A stretch of 64,000 nt of DNA from UBA5738 sp964470995 (GTDB lineage: Bacteria; Patescibacteriota; Minisyncoccia; Minisyncoccales; UBA5738), in contig CAYYEP010000001.1 in the NCBI GenBank assembly GCA_964470995.1, positions 62,001 to 126,000 of the forward strand, read 5' to 3'. The position numbers were made by a program, and so were the translations under genes. Shown piece after piece: positions 54,807 through 63,554 of this stretch (positions are counted from its first letter, which is position 1; each line of letters begins with the position of its first letter). Under the pieces are notes generated by a model. It searched no databases. It was not told the origin of the DNA and worked only from the letters and a program-made list of their open reading frames with translations.

Positions 54807-55340
54807 TTATTGGTATAATTCGTTATTTTCCAATTGCAGCAATGCGGCGGCTATCGCTTGTTTGGCGGTTTCTTTGCGGTTCCAGCGGCCGCGCGTCAGA
54901 ATGCCGATTGCCCCCTCGGATGATCCAACTCTGGGGTTATCGGTCAAACCAAGCATATGAAAGGCCTGATTGATATCAAAGCCTTTTTTAACAAGTTCTA
55001 TGGCTTTGGGCGGATATTCGAACGCCGCTGAAGTCCCGAGATAATATTTTTTGCCGTCGTAAAAGGCACAAATGCCAATATTCATACAACCAGTAAGCGT
55101 GTCCGGGACATCCATCAACCCATCCTCGATACCTACGGAAAAATCGCAATCTTTGAAAGCGGCTTTAGCGCGATTCTTCGCACCGCGCACCGTTTCCCTC
55201 AAGCTTTTGGGCTGGTTGCCAACAAAAGAACCGGTGTCGACACCTTCGACTAGGCATTCGCCAAGAAAGGCGCTGGCAGCTACAACTTCGCGTAAAGCTT
55301 CCACTTTAACCTTATTGGCGGTTCCGATCTTTATTTTCAT
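54807..55340 (-). CDS. Inosine/xanthosine triphosphatase (YjjX/DUF84 family)
   Basis: 177 residues. KIKIGTANKVKVEALREVVA at the start and VEGVDTGSFVGNQPKSLRETVRGAKNRAKAA, DFSVGIEDGLMD (acidic Mg site), NIGICAFYDGKKYYLGTSAAFEYPPKAIELVKKG match the family, which hydrolyses non-canonical ITP/XTP to the monophosphate or diphosphate and thereby cleans the nucleotide pool. A full-length, single-domain enzyme. It is downstream of the HAD gene in the same direction. Confidence 0.9.
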   Translation of the reverse strand: MKIKIGTANKVKVEALREVVAASAFLGECLVEGVDTGSFVGNQPKSLRETVRGAKNRAKAAFKDCDFSVGIEDGLMDVPDTLTGCMNIGICAFYDGKKYYLGTSAAFEYPPKAIELVKKGFDINQAFHMLGLTDNPRVGSSEGAIGILTRGRWNRKETAKQAIAAALLQLENNELYQ

Positions 55341-55364
55341 AATGCTTAATAGTATTAGCGATAA

Positions 55365-56045
55365 TCAGAAGGCCGCAAGCGCGGCAAGCACACCTTCGGG
55401 GGCGGCAACGATCCACCCGTTGCGATCAGCCAAGGCGCGCAATCCGGAACTGGGATTTACGCAAACCGGGCAAGCGACTTTGGCAAGCATTCCCGCGTCA
55501 TTTTCGGTATCCCCCAACCCGATAGAGCCGGCGGCATCGTAGCGTGCCAGGATATTTTGAGCCTCAATAGCTTTATTGGCGGCGGTAAGCAGTGATTGTT
55601 TTATAGTACCATTGCAGATTCCGCCGGCAACACCCATCTTAGCCGAGGCGAAACCGTCCAACAAGAAAACTTCGCTTACGGCCTGCGCCAGAAAATCGAG
55701 ATTGGCGGTTACCAAATAGAAGTCGTGAGTGGGATGGTAAACGGAGCGCAATTTTGAAAAATACGGGTAAAAAATATCGCCGCGGGCGGCAAAAAAATCC
55801 CGGGCATCGGCAACCAAATAACCGTAATCCTGCCCGGCAAGATAGCTTGCCCAAACCGTCAGGGCTTCGGAAGACGCTTCGTTATAGCTTAACTCACCCC
55901 GGTCGTATTGGGCGCGGATCGCCAGCCGCTTTTCCTGCGCGTTGGGCGAGATAATTCCCTTTTTTATGTGGTGCGCGACCAATTCGTACATTAGAGAATC
56001 GCGCGTAAGAGTCAAATCCAAATCAGAGAGTATAACCGATTTCAT
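55365..56045 (-). CDS. HAD-superfamily (HAD-IB type) phosphatase
   Basis: 226 residues. Motif I KSVILSDLDLTLTRDSL (nucleophile Asp, D-x-D-x-T), a helical C1 cap (VAHHIKKGIISPNAQEKRLA ... YNEASSEALTVW), motif II FYLVTANLDF, motif III Lys in SLLTAANKAIEAQ and motif IV GSIGLGDTENDAGMLAKV (GDxxND). It resembles HAD-IB enzymes such as phosphoserine phosphatases or lysophospholipid-processing hydrolases; the substrate cannot be determined. Mg2+-dependent, cytoplasmic. Confidence 0.85.
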   Translation of the reverse strand: MKSVILSDLDLTLTRDSLMYELVAHHIKKGIISPNAQEKRLAIRAQYDRGELSYNEASSEALTVWASYLAGQDYGYLVADARDFFAARGDIFYPYFSKLRSVYHPTHDFYLVTANLDFLAQAVSEVFLLDGFASAKMGVAGGICNGTIKQSLLTAANKAIEAQNILARYDAAGSIGLGDTENDAGMLAKVACPVCVNPSSGLRALADRNGWIVAAPEGVLAALAAF

Positions 56046-56063
56046 AAGGATTAATTCATAATC

Positions 56064-56085
56064 AAAAAACGGCCCCGAAGAACCG
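56064..56085 (-). terminator. Terminator with UUCG loop
   Basis: CGGTTC TTCG GGGCCG with G-U pairs, then TTTTTTG on the minus strand; downstream of the anchored protein gene. Confidence 0.65.
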
Positions 56086-56108
56086 CTTCTTGTTTAACAT
56101 TTATTGGC

Positions 56109-56621
56109 TTATTTAATCAAGTCTCCGGCCGGAATATCGTCGGCGATAATTCCCTCCACATTAAACACGAACGATTGGGTTTGCGCCGCGCAGGCGGCAC
56201 CGGACTTGCAGACGCCAGTGGCGTTTAAAACCGCCTTTCCGGAATGTACTATCTGGTAAACTGCCTGCGATCTTTCGTCGGTTAGTTCGACCTCCCTCTC
56301 GGCCAATACGGTCTCGTCGCTGGATTTGATATCCCAAGTATAATCGGCGCCCAACATCAACACCAAATTCTTTCCAGGGGTGAGTTTAGCAGACTGGCCG
56401 TTATCATCCATTGTTATCCGCAGGGGAATCTCGCCTTCGGCTAATTGCAATTCCCGGCCAACTTCGCGGGCAATTTGGGTTTCGGTTTTAACTTCTTTGG
56501 GCTGGTCCACCACACTCACCGGCGGTTCCGTTTTTTTACCGCTCTGCATCGCGATTACGATACCAATAACCACTATCAATATCACCGCACCAACAACATA
56601 ATATGTAGTTTTTTTATCCAT
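56109..56621 (-). CDS. Membrane-anchored extracytoplasmic protein (cupredoxin-like)
   Basis: 170 residues. N-terminal helix YYVVGAVILIVVIGIVIAMQSGKK; a linker of about 40 residues; then LRITMDDNGQSAKLTPGKNLVLMLGADYTWDIKSSDETVLAEREVELTDERSQAVYQIVHSGKAVLNATGVCKSGAACAAQTQSFVFNVEG. The strand pattern (DNG.xxxLxPGxxLxLxLG.xY.W) is that of small Ig/cupredoxin-like domains; no complete Cu-site His-Cys-His-Met is visible, so it probably does not bind copper. The two Cys may be a disulfide. Confidence 0.65.
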   Translation of the reverse strand: MDKKTTYYVVGAVILIVVIGIVIAMQSGKKTEPPVSVVDQPKEVKTETQIAREVGRELQLAEGEIPLRITMDDNGQSAKLTPGKNLVLMLGADYTWDIKSSDETVLAEREVELTDERSQAVYQIVHSGKAVLNATGVCKSGAACAAQTQSFVFNVEGIIADDIPAGDLIK

Positions 56622-56695
56622 AAATATATAAAACGTTTATAACGCTTACTGTTATTTTAACAGTATTTAAAATCCGCGCAAATAATAGTTGTGGA

Positions 56696-58552
56696 TTAAT
56701 CTAGGGTTGCTTTGATGCGGCGCACGCCGGAAGACGAGCTTTCTTCTTTAACAATCCTAAAATGGCCAAGCTTGCCGGTACTGCCAACGTGCGGGCCGCC
56801 GCAAATTTCTTTGGAAAAATCACCGGCGGAATAAACCGTAACACGGTCACCGTATTTGGAACCAAACACCCCCATAGCCCCGCAATCGCGAGCCTGGCCG
56901 AGACTCATTTCTTCGCGGACAACCGGGGTATCTTTTCGTATCTGTTCATTAACCAGGTCTTCGACCTGTTTTATCTGTTCGGGGGTCATTTTATCCGGAT
57001 GCGAGAAATCGAAACGCAAACGCTCGACGGTAATATTGGAACCGCGCTGTACAACATGCCCGCCCAAAACCCGGCGCAATGCCGCCAACATCAAATGTGC
57101 GGCGGTGTGCAATTTGGTAGTTTGTTCGCTTGCGTCGGCTAACCCGCCCTTGAACATACCGGCGCTGGCGGTGCGGGAAAGTACCTGATGTTTTTTTAAA
57201 TCTTCCTTGAATTCGCTTTCCGCTTGAACGGCAATCGCAACACCCCACTCTTTTGCGATCTCAAGGCTTAATTCCAGCGGGAAACCGAAACTTTGGTAAA
57301 GGTCGAATAAAAGTTTTCCCGAAAGACTGGAATTCCCTGCGGCCATTTTTTTAAAAACTTTCAAACCTTCATGGATGGTGCGGCGGAATTTGGTTTCTTC
57401 TTTTTCCAGTTCCGCTTGGACGGTTTGGAGATTGAGATCGTAAATACCGGCGTAAGCATCGCACACCGCGACGGCAATTTCGGCCAAAAAATTCTTTTCT
57501 ATTCCCAATTGCTGGCCCTTGGCAATGGCCCGACGGACCAGGCGGCGGGTAAAATATCCTTGGGCTTTGTTGGATGAAACCACGCCATCGGCAATCAAAA
57601 AGACCGCGGCGCGGATATGGTCGGCAATTATTCGCATTGCCGCCGTGGTTTTCGGATCGGAACCGTAGGTTTTGCCGGAAAGCTGTTCAATCTTTTTGAT
57701 TGCCGGAAAGAGCAAATCAATCTTAAAAGCATCCGGATCGTTGACCGACGCCGCGGCGACGCGCTCCAATCCCCCACCAAAGTCAACATTATGGCGATCC
57801 ATTTTTACCACCGCCCCGCCGCGCTTAACATATTCCATAAAAACATTATTGCCGATCTCCAGGAACCGGCCGCAATCGCAGTTGACGTGGCATGGCTCAT
57901 TGCGCCAGGGAGAATTTTCGTGCAATTTCAGGTGTGCGCCGAAATCCCAGAACATTTCCGAATCCGGGCCGCCCAGCTCGCCTTCCGGCATGGCAGCCGG
58001 CTTTCCCGACCGCGACCACCAGTTTTTTGACTCGCCGTAATAAAAAATTTTTTCGTTTGGCGCCATTGGGTGTTTGCCGCCATCGACATCGAGAGCGGCG
58101 ATCCCCGCGGTAGCAAACATATCTTTCCAAATTTGCACAGTTTCCGCATCGCGGGGCACGCCGCATTCGGGCGAGCCGCCAAACGCAGTCACATAAATGT
58201 TTTTCGGGTCCAGACCCACCTCTTTGGTTAGAAACTCGAACATCCACGCGATCTGTTCCTTTTTGAAAAAGTCGTTCAACGACCAGTTTCCCAACATCTC
58301 AAAAAAAGTCATGTGGCGGTTATCGCCCACCTCTTCGATATCCTGGGTACGAAAACATTTTTGCGAATTGGCAATGCGCGCGCCAAGGGGATGTTTTTGC
58401 CCCAAAAGGTAAGGGATCATCTGTTGCATCCCGGCGCTGGTAAACAAAGTCGACGGGTCGTTGTCGGGCACCAATCCGCAGGAAGGGATGATCGCGCACC
58501 CCTTTTTTTTGAAATATTCAAGATATTTTTGGCGGATTTCGGAAGTATTCAT
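56696..58552 (-). CDS. alaS: Alanyl-tRNA synthetase, short form without the C-terminal C-Ala domain
   Basis: 618 residues (usual ~870). The N-terminal class II core has RQKYLEYFKKKGCAIIPSCGLVPDNDPSTLFTSAGMQQMIPYLLG, NSQKCFRTQDIEEVGDNRHMTFFEMLGNWSLNDFFKKEQI; the tRNA-recognition helices follow; then the editing domain with HTAAHLMLAALRRVLG (HxxxH) and CGGPHVGSTGKLG (CxxxH). It stops after SSGVRRIKATLD, where the coiled-coil and C-Ala DHH-like domain normally follow. It should charge and edit tRNA-Ala, as a monomer. Stop TAG; no trace of the missing part is found downstream. Confidence 0.95.
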   Translation of the reverse strand: MNTSEIRQKYLEYFKKKGCAIIPSCGLVPDNDPSTLFTSAGMQQMIPYLLGQKHPLGARIANSQKCFRTQDIEEVGDNRHMTFFEMLGNWSLNDFFKKEQIAWMFEFLTKEVGLDPKNIYVTAFGGSPECGVPRDAETVQIWKDMFATAGIAALDVDGGKHPMAPNEKIFYYGESKNWWSRSGKPAAMPEGELGGPDSEMFWDFGAHLKLHENSPWRNEPCHVNCDCGRFLEIGNNVFMEYVKRGGAVVKMDRHNVDFGGGLERVAAASVNDPDAFKIDLLFPAIKKIEQLSGKTYGSDPKTTAAMRIIADHIRAAVFLIADGVVSSNKAQGYFTRRLVRRAIAKGQQLGIEKNFLAEIAVAVCDAYAGIYDLNLQTVQAELEKEETKFRRTIHEGLKVFKKMAAGNSSLSGKLLFDLYQSFGFPLELSLEIAKEWGVAIAVQAESEFKEDLKKHQVLSRTASAGMFKGGLADASEQTTKLHTAAHLMLAALRRVLGGHVVQRGSNITVERLRFDFSHPDKMTPEQIKQVEDLVNEQIRKDTPVVREEMSLGQARDCGAMGVFGSKYGDRVTVYSAGDFSKEICGGPHVGSTGKLGHFRIVKEESSSSGVRRIKATLD

Positions 58553-58662
58553 AGATTTTTATTATCCTACACATTAGCAAAAAAACCTGCCTTGTTAAAC
58601 ATTGACAAAAATAATGATTTATTTAATATTTAAGCGGAGTTGATTACCTACCCGCACCCCTC

Positions 58663-59716
58663 AATCCGACCGCATAATTAAATTAATACTTTCCCTTGTA
58701 ATGATACCACGCCTGCGTGGCATTTTTGTTTTTTAAGCTCTCTGGCGAATGCCTCGGCAGGCGTTTTGTAGCCAAGGCATTCCATAAAGCGGTTGCGGAG
58801 TTTGCACGCTGCCATCGCAAAATACGACGGCGGGCATTTGCTCAAATCGGAACCCTTTTTAACATAACGGCGGATCGCTTTGTTGCGGTTTTCAACCGTT
58901 CCTTTTTCGTTTGGCGATTGCGGATGGCAGAAGAATATTGCTGCGTCGATAAGATCGGCAAGCTCGGCGTGTTTTTGGAAAGAAATATCATTGTCGATAG
59001 TTAAACTTTCAACCGGATACGGACCAAGCAATTCATTAACCGCACGGTTGACCGTGGCGGTATCGCGATTCACGAGATAACGCAGGAACGGATATCGAGT
59101 TTTGCGTTCCACGATCACCAAGAGCGATCCTTTGCCATCTTTTCCCGATTCGATGAAATCGCCTTCATAATGGCCGAATTGAAGCCGATTTTGGACAATC
59201 TTGGGTCTTCGGTCGATCATTCTTCGGCCGTCGATGGCAACCGATCGGCCGCGCTTGGGTCCGCCTCTTTTCTTTACCGCCCGGGAATACAGATGCCGTT
59301 CCAGATTCCGGCCCAATGGGCTGTAAACAAATTTGTAGATGGCTTTTGTACTTGCATATTCGATTTTCTTTTCAATGTTTTTCAATCTTCCTGAAATTCC
59401 TTGCGGAGTTTGATCGTCTTCAATGTTTGTTTCCACAAAATCCCGCAGTTCAAAATTTGTCGACACCTTCAGGCATTGTATCTTGGATTCTCGTCTCGAA
59501 ACATATGCTTTGTGGTGGGCTTTTTGGGCAGTATAAATACCGTTTACCGAATTGCGGTTGATTTCATCAACAACGCTCGATTTGCTCCGATCCAGTTTGT
59601 CGGCAATGAATTGCCGGCTTTTGTTTTGTTTCAAATACTTTTCAATCCGCTGCCTCTCGTAGAGGTAAAAATGTTGAAATTTGCTCATACAATTTTATTG
59701 TACAAGCGGTCGGATT
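58663..59716 (-). mobile_element. IS30-family insertion sequence
   Basis: About 1.05 kb bounded by 11-bp inverted repeats AATCCGACCGC (58663-58673) and GCGGTCGGATT (59706-59716). It encodes one transposase. No unambiguous target duplication is seen. It lies between alaS and an unrelated plus-strand gene. Confidence 0.8.
58678..59688 (-). CDS. IS30-family transposase
   Basis: 336 residues. N-terminal HTH: FYLYERQRIEKYLKQNKSRQFIADKLDRSKSSVVDEINRNSVNGIYTAQKAHHKA; catalytic DDE domain with HYEGDFIESGKDGKGSLLVIVERKTRYPF (first Asp), SLTIDNDISFQKHAELADLIDAAIFFCHPQSPNEKGTVENRNKAIRRYVKKGSDL (second Asp and Glu). This is a complete IS30 transposase, with ATG at 59688 and stop near the left repeat. 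It moves the element by cut/copy mechanisms; all three catalytic residues are present, so it may be active. Confidence 0.92.
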   Translation of the reverse strand: MSKFQHFYLYERQRIEKYLKQNKSRQFIADKLDRSKSSVVDEINRNSVNGIYTAQKAHHKAYVSRRESKIQCLKVSTNFELRDFVETNIEDDQTPQGISGRLKNIEKKIEYASTKAIYKFVYSPLGRNLERHLYSRAVKKRGGPKRGRSVAIDGRRMIDRRPKIVQNRLQFGHYEGDFIESGKDGKGSLLVIVERKTRYPFLRYLVNRDTATVNRAVNELLGPYPVESLTIDNDISFQKHAELADLIDAAIFFCHPQSPNEKGTVENRNKAIRRYVKKGSDLSKCPPSYFAMAACKLRNRFMECLGYKTPAEAFARELKKQKCHAGVVSLQGKVLI

Positions 59717-59737
59717 CAAAGGTAAATCTGCGTTACA

Positions 59738-60058
59738 ATGCCCTTCGAAAAAATTAAAACAGAATTACCAAAATTCTGCATTATTGTTTCGCTTCCGGAA
59801 CCAATGACCGGCCAGCAGATTGCCCGGATGCTGGAAAGGAGGCTGGGAAAGAATGTCTATTTTAGAAGATATAAAACAGAAATCGTTGGCGCAATTAACG
59901 GCGCAGATACATTAATACTGTCGGGACCAAACCGAATAGGGCCGGCCGGAGTTTACAAGGAATTTTGGATCGAGGCCACCGCGAACAGATATAAAGGCAA
60001 GATCGCCCCGGATGAAATTACCGCCCTGATAACACAGATAACGGACTGTTCCAAGTGA
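59738..60058 (+). CDS. Hypothetical small alpha/beta protein
   Basis: 106 residues. MPFEKIKTELPKFCIIVSLP then EPMTGQQIARMLERRLGKNVYFRRYKTEIVGAINGADTLILSGPNRIGPAGVYKEFWIEATANRYKGKIAPDEITALITQIT. It begins 22 bp after the IS right end; the upstream region may have been altered by the insertion. No recognised family, but the pattern beta-alpha-beta is plausible and codon use is normal. Confidence 0.5.
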   Translation: MPFEKIKTELPKFCIIVSLPEPMTGQQIARMLERRLGKNVYFRRYKTEIVGAINGADTLILSGPNRIGPAGVYKEFWIEATANRYKGKIAPDEITALITQITDCSK

Positions 60059-60094
60059 CAGCCCGTTCTATATTTTCAAAATATTATTCCAAGA

Positions 60095-60586
60095 TCAAGG
60101 TTTAATAATATTCTTCGCCCAACCCGCGATTTTTTTCAGATTATTATTTTCATCCGTTGCGGGAATACCGTCCATTTTAAAGCTGGCCTTGGCGACAATA
60201 CGGTTTCCGGCCAGTTCTTTTTCGAGGTTTTCCAGGGCCGCGCCCGGAGTTTCTCCGCCGCGGGCAGAAAACAAGGCGATTTTTTTATTTTTGATTTTTT
60301 TCTGGTTTAAAAACGACCGAACGGCAGGAGCGTAATTTGCGGCCCATACCGGAGTGCCAACAAATACCAAATCATAATCATTGGGATCGATTTCGAAAGG
60401 AACTATTTGGGGCGTTTCTTTTTTAACCACCTGCCGGCCGGCGGCAAAATATTTCAATAATTTGTTTGCCGGCAATTCTTTTTTCAATTTTATTTCCAGC
60501 AGATCCCCTCCCGCGGCGGCGGAAACCGAATGGGCGATTTTTTTGGTATTGCCAGTCAGCGAAAAAAATACCGTTAAGACTTTCAT
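60095..60586 (-). CDS. Flavodoxin-like protein
   Basis: 163 residues. MKVLTVFFSLTGNTKKIAHS carries the FMN phosphate loop (S-x-T-G-N-T), NDYDLVFVGTPVWAANYAPAVRSFLNQKKIKNKKIALFSARGGETPGAALENLEKEL covers the 60s and 90s loops. Flavodoxins shuttle electrons in reduced-flavin metabolism. The family NAD(P)H quinone-reductase variant is possible. Complete, ATG at 60586; it is divergent from the 58-residue gene at 60641. Confidence 0.85.
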   Translation of the reverse strand: MKVLTVFFSLTGNTKKIAHSVSAAAGGDLLEIKLKKELPANKLLKYFAAGRQVVKKETPQIVPFEIDPNDYDLVFVGTPVWAANYAPAVRSFLNQKKIKNKKIALFSARGGETPGAALENLEKELAGNRIVAKASFKMDGIPATDENNNLKKIAGWAKNIIKP

Positions 60587-60640
60587 AATATGATTGATAA
60601 ATATTATAATATTATTATCTCATATTGCGGAGGAATAAAA

Positions 60641-60817
60641 ATGAGACTTAAGGTTGTTAGCACAAAAAAAGAACGATTTCGACTCCCCTTCCCCGGCGAA
60701 CCGCCTTACCGGCCAAATGGAGTGGATAGCGCCGCGATGGATATTTTAGCCAAGAAGAATAGAAAACCTGTGCAAAATATCCGCTGCAGACAAATATCCG
60801 ATAAAAAGAAGGAATGA
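60641..60817 (+). CDS. Small basic protein (58 aa)
   Basis: ATG 60641 has an excellent ribosome site GGAGG spaced 8 nt upstream. Sequence MRLKVVSTKKERFRLPFPGE then PPYRPNGVDSAAMDILAKKN and RKPVQNIRCRQISDKKKE. Rich in Arg/Lys and Pro; no TM or signal. No family recognised. An upstream start at 60590 in the same frame is less likely. Confidence 0.5.
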   Translation: MRLKVVSTKKERFRLPFPGEPPYRPNGVDSAAMDILAKKNRKPVQNIRCRQISDKKKE

Positions 60818-60819
60818 AG

Positions 60820-60955
60820 CGGGACCGCGACGGAAGAAGCTGTACTTTTATTTTTTAAAATGAGCAGCCTGAAGCGGCGGTTAATTTGCCAGCGGCAATG
60901 AAAACCGCCATTTCGCGCGTTCCGGGGCAATAGATTTCGAAAAGCTTTAAACCGC
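60820..60955. other. Short gap without recognised features
   Basis: No gene on either strand; ends in the terminator at 60957. Confidence 0.3.
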
Positions 60956-60956
60956 G

Positions 60957-60978
60957 GGCACTTTACAGTGCCTTTTTT
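60957..60978 (+). terminator. Terminator after the 58-aa gene
   Basis: GGCAC TTTACA GTGCC hairpin followed by TTTTTT. Confidence 0.75.
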
Positions 60979-61116
60979 ATTTTTAATACCTATCCGTGCC
61001 ATAAACGGCCGGGCGGTTCCAAGATTGCCAATTATCCAACCCCCGGTATAGAAAAGTATCTGTTATTTGCCCCGCAACTATTCGCTTGGACCGGTTAAAT
61101 CAAGGTATATGCGCGC

Positions 61117-61665
61117 TTATCGACACCAAAACTTTTTCCCGATACCACCGATAAACTCGCTCCAGTAACGCTCGGTATGGGGAACGTATTTCCCGGGATA
61201 TTCCCTTCTCTCTCGCTCCAATTCTTCGATGGCGATAAATCTTAACATTTGCACCTCCCCTTCCTGGGGCACCAGCCGGCTTTCATCACCATCGAAGCGC
61301 GCGTAATAAGTATAGGCAAACCCTTTTTCGTCCAAACCGTCCGAAATATTCGTGAATTTTTCCACCATCACAAATTCAAGATCAGTTTTTAAAAATTCCA
61401 GACCGGCTTCTTCGGCGGCTTCGCGCAAGGCCGCGTTGATACAATGCTCGCCGGCGGCTACATGGCCGGCAACACCGATATCCCATTTACCCGGATGCAA
61501 TTCCTTGAGAAGCGACCGCAACTGGGCCAGAATACGGCCGCGCGAGTCATATACCAAAACACGGGCGGTGCGGTGCCAAAGACCGCTGGACAGAACCTTG
61601 CTTTTCATTGCCTGCCCGATGACATTGTTGTTTTCGTCGCAAATATCGATAAGTTCGTCGGCCAT
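61117..61665 (-). CDS. NUDIX hydrolase
   Basis: About 182 residues from ATG 61665 (MADELIDICDENNNVIGQAM). The NUDIX box GHVAAGEHCINAALREAAEEAGL is perfect (Gx5Ex7REUxEExGU). The start MADELIDICDENNxxIGxAMKSxVxxxGLWHRTAxVLVYD and C-terminal VPHTERYWSEFIGGIG resemble isopentenyl-diphosphate isomerase/NUDIX proteins of the YfcD-like group. It hydrolyses an unknown nucleoside diphosphate derivative with Mg2+. An upstream in-frame start (61749) would overlap the next gene and is less likely. It overlaps none of the 61670 gene, 4 bp apart. Confidence 0.85.
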   Translation of the reverse strand: MADELIDICDENNNVIGQAMKSKVLSSGLWHRTARVLVYDSRGRILAQLRSLLKELHPGKWDIGVAGHVAAGEHCINAALREAAEEAGLEFLKTDLEFVMVEKFTNISDGLDEKGFAYTYYARFDGDESRLVPQEGEVQMLRFIAIEELERERREYPGKYVPHTERYWSEFIGGIGKKFWCR

Positions 61666-61669
61666 TTTT

Positions 61670-62176
61670 TTATATTTTACGGGGATCGTACGCCCAATGG
61701 AGGATTGCTTGACGCTGGCGGCGGCGACAGGATAAATCGCGCGGCGCACAGTTCTTTTTTATTTGGGCAATATGGCGGCGGATAGCAAGCCATCTTTTTA
61801 TTTGGCGGGCGTCATCTTCGGGCATACGCCGGCCCATATAGTAGCGGCAATACCACTGGAACCATCCGCGCGGATCGGCCGGATGGATCCAGCCTTTGGC
61901 ACGCCAGACGCTTAACGGCTGGGAAGCATTAATACCGAAATAATTCAGTTTGGGGTCGTGAAATTCGGGATTTAATTTCGCGTTATCAAACCAATCTTTG
62001 GGAAATTCTTTGGCACAGTCGGTCATATATTTGCCGCCGAATATACCCATTGCCAACATTTGTTTCGGGCTAAGTTCGGGCTCAAATAACGCATCAAATC
62101 CCTTTCCTACCGGCGCGTCCAGATAATAAAAATACCCCTGCTGCATTTTATCATGAACGACAATTTTTTTGCCCAT
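61670..62176 (-). CDS. Conserved hypothetical protein (W/Y-rich)
   Basis: 168 residues. GKKIVVHDKMQQGYFYYLDAPVGKGFDALFEPELSPKQMLAMGIFGGKYMTDCAKEFPKDWF, then LNYFGINASQPLSVWRAKGWIHPADPRGWFQWYCRYYMGRRMPEDDARQIKRW, and a basic tail IKKNCAPRDLSCRRRQRQAILHWAYDPRKI. This whole-length pattern is a widespread conserved family that I recall as unnamed. The PDD.RQIKRW and LHWAYD elements suggest nucleic acid or small-molecule contact; not determined. Good start; 4 bp from the NUDIX gene and 2 bp from the hydrolase. Confidence 0.75.
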   Translation of the reverse strand: MGKKIVVHDKMQQGYFYYLDAPVGKGFDALFEPELSPKQMLAMGIFGGKYMTDCAKEFPKDWFDNAKLNPEFHDPKLNYFGINASQPLSVWRAKGWIHPADPRGWFQWYCRYYMGRRMPEDDARQIKRWLAIRRHIAQIKKNCAPRDLSCRRRQRQAILHWAYDPRKI

Positions 62177-62178
62177 AC

Positions 62179-62982
62179 TTATGATGCCAGAAAATCAACA
62201 GCTTGCGGGAACCATTGCTCAAAAAAAATCGGCCGTTCCAAGTCATGGTCGCCGGCGGGGACTATGATGCGATTATGAAATTCGGTGTTTAAACTTTCGA
62301 GGGGCACTGACCGGTCGGCTTCTCCGTGCACGTGCAAAATCATTTCTTTTATTTTGTCGAAGTAATTCGACAAGTCAATTTTTGCGGCTTCCAAAAAATA
62401 ATCCGGGGCCAAATAATTGTCGCGCATCATCCGCGCAGGACGATTACAGTCGGCGAGAAATTTTTTTTCGTTGAAATAATTTTGCCAATTACTCCAGCTA
62501 ATCTCAACCGAAAAATTTTTGGCATTCATCGAATCGCGCACAAAATAATAGCGCAGCAATTCCCGCTGATTTAGGGCGGGAGCGATGAATACCATTTTAT
62601 CGGCCGTTCCTTCCAAGTATTTCAGCTTGAGCGCGATGGCGCACACCCCAAGGCTGTGGGCAACGAACGAAATCTTATCGACGGCGAATTCTTTCCGAAG
62701 ATATCCGACGGCGACCATTAATTCATCGGCGCGAGCGAGCAAGGTGGTTTTTGAGAAATCTCCGTCGGATAAACCGCAGCCGGCGGCGTCATAACGCAGG
62801 GAAACAATCCCGCGCGCCGCCAAGGCGTCGGCCATCCGCCGGAATTTTTTTTCGACCGTGGCGTTGCGCTCGAATCCCTGCAGGAACACCGCTCCCCTCC
62901 CGGTAACGACTTCGGGGACGACCGCGATTCCGCGCAGGAAATTGTCATTATTATTTTTAAATTCGACAAGACGGATATTCAT
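62179..62982 (-). CDS. Alpha/beta hydrolase
   Basis: About 267 residues from ATG 62982 (MNIRLVEFKNNNDNFLRGIA). GGRGAVFLQGFERNATVEKKFRRMADALAARGIVSLRYDAAGCGLSDGDFSKTTL is the oxyanion/lid region; nucleophile elbow VAHSLGVC (Ser); MILHVHGEADRSVPLESL (Asp) and VPAGDHDLERPI (His). This resembles serine aminopeptidase-like or acyl-lipase hydrolases. Substrate unknown. It is co-directional with the NUDIX gene cluster; overlap-free. An alternative start at 63015 adds 11 residues that overlap the GNAT gene. Confidence 0.85.
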   Translation of the reverse strand: MNIRLVEFKNNNDNFLRGIAVVPEVVTGRGAVFLQGFERNATVEKKFRRMADALAARGIVSLRYDAAGCGLSDGDFSKTTLLARADELMVAVGYLRKEFAVDKISFVAHSLGVCAIALKLKYLEGTADKMVFIAPALNQRELLRYYFVRDSMNAKNFSVEISWSNWQNYFNEKKFLADCNRPARMMRDNYLAPDYFLEAAKIDLSNYFDKIKEMILHVHGEADRSVPLESLNTEFHNRIIVPAGDHDLERPIFFEQWFPQAVDFLAS

Positions 62983-62996
62983 TGGCGGTTTTATAA

Positions 62997-63512
62997 TTAT
63001 TGCAATGAAATCCAATACCTGAAGGTTGCATCATTCTCGCCGGCAACCATAATCTTGTTCTCAAACTTTCCGCCGTTGGCCTTGATAACCTTGCGGGACG
63101 CGATATTATCTTTAAAACTCGTCACCAAAACTTTTTTCATACCAAGGTCTTTTGCCCAAAGCAAGGAAAGTTCTAATATCTTTTTCCCATAACCCTTGCC
63201 CCTTTCCGATGGCACAATTTCGTAACCGATATTGCCGCCTCTTTGCAGCAGATTTTCATTCAGCCGGCGGCGGATGCTAACGATACCAATGATCTCTCCA
63301 TTATCCAAAAGCCACAACATATCGTAGGGAACCCAGCCATACGGCAAATCTTTGCCATTGGAATGATCGGTGGCAACTTTGACGCAGGCTTCGAGATTGT
63401 CGGGATTGCCGAGAACTTCCCACAGTTTTATGCTTTTGCGATCATGCCGGAACTCCGCAACCGCCTTGCGCCAGCTTTTTTCATAAACTTTATTTGGACG
63501 AACGAGTTTCAT
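62997..63512 (-). CDS. GNAT-family N-acetyltransferase
   Basis: 171 residues. KLVRPNKVYEKSWRKAVAEF ... then the GNAT core: LWLLDNGEIIGIVSIRRRLNENLLQRGGNIGYEIVPSERGKGYGKKILELSLLWAKDLGMKKVLVTSFKDNIASRKVIKANGGKFEN. RGKGYG is the acetyl-CoA pyrophosphate loop and NIASRKVI the N-x-x-S motif. It probably acetylates an amine on a small molecule or antibiotic-like substrate. Complete (ATG 63512). Confidence 0.88.
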   Translation of the reverse strand: MKLVRPNKVYEKSWRKAVAEFRHDRKSIKLWEVLGNPDNLEACVKVATDHSNGKDLPYGWVPYDMLWLLDNGEIIGIVSIRRRLNENLLQRGGNIGYEIVPSERGKGYGKKILELSLLWAKDLGMKKVLVTSFKDNIASRKVIKANGGKFENKIMVAGENDATFRYWISLQ

Positions 63513-63554
63513 TTTTTAGCTTTATTTATCTGTTTTAAATCTTAAAAAATAACA

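Noticed and set aside
54807..56045. Functional link between the inosine triphosphatase and HAD phosphatase as one pathway.
   Set aside because: They are only adjacent; both are single-domain general enzymes and the spacing does not show a pathway.
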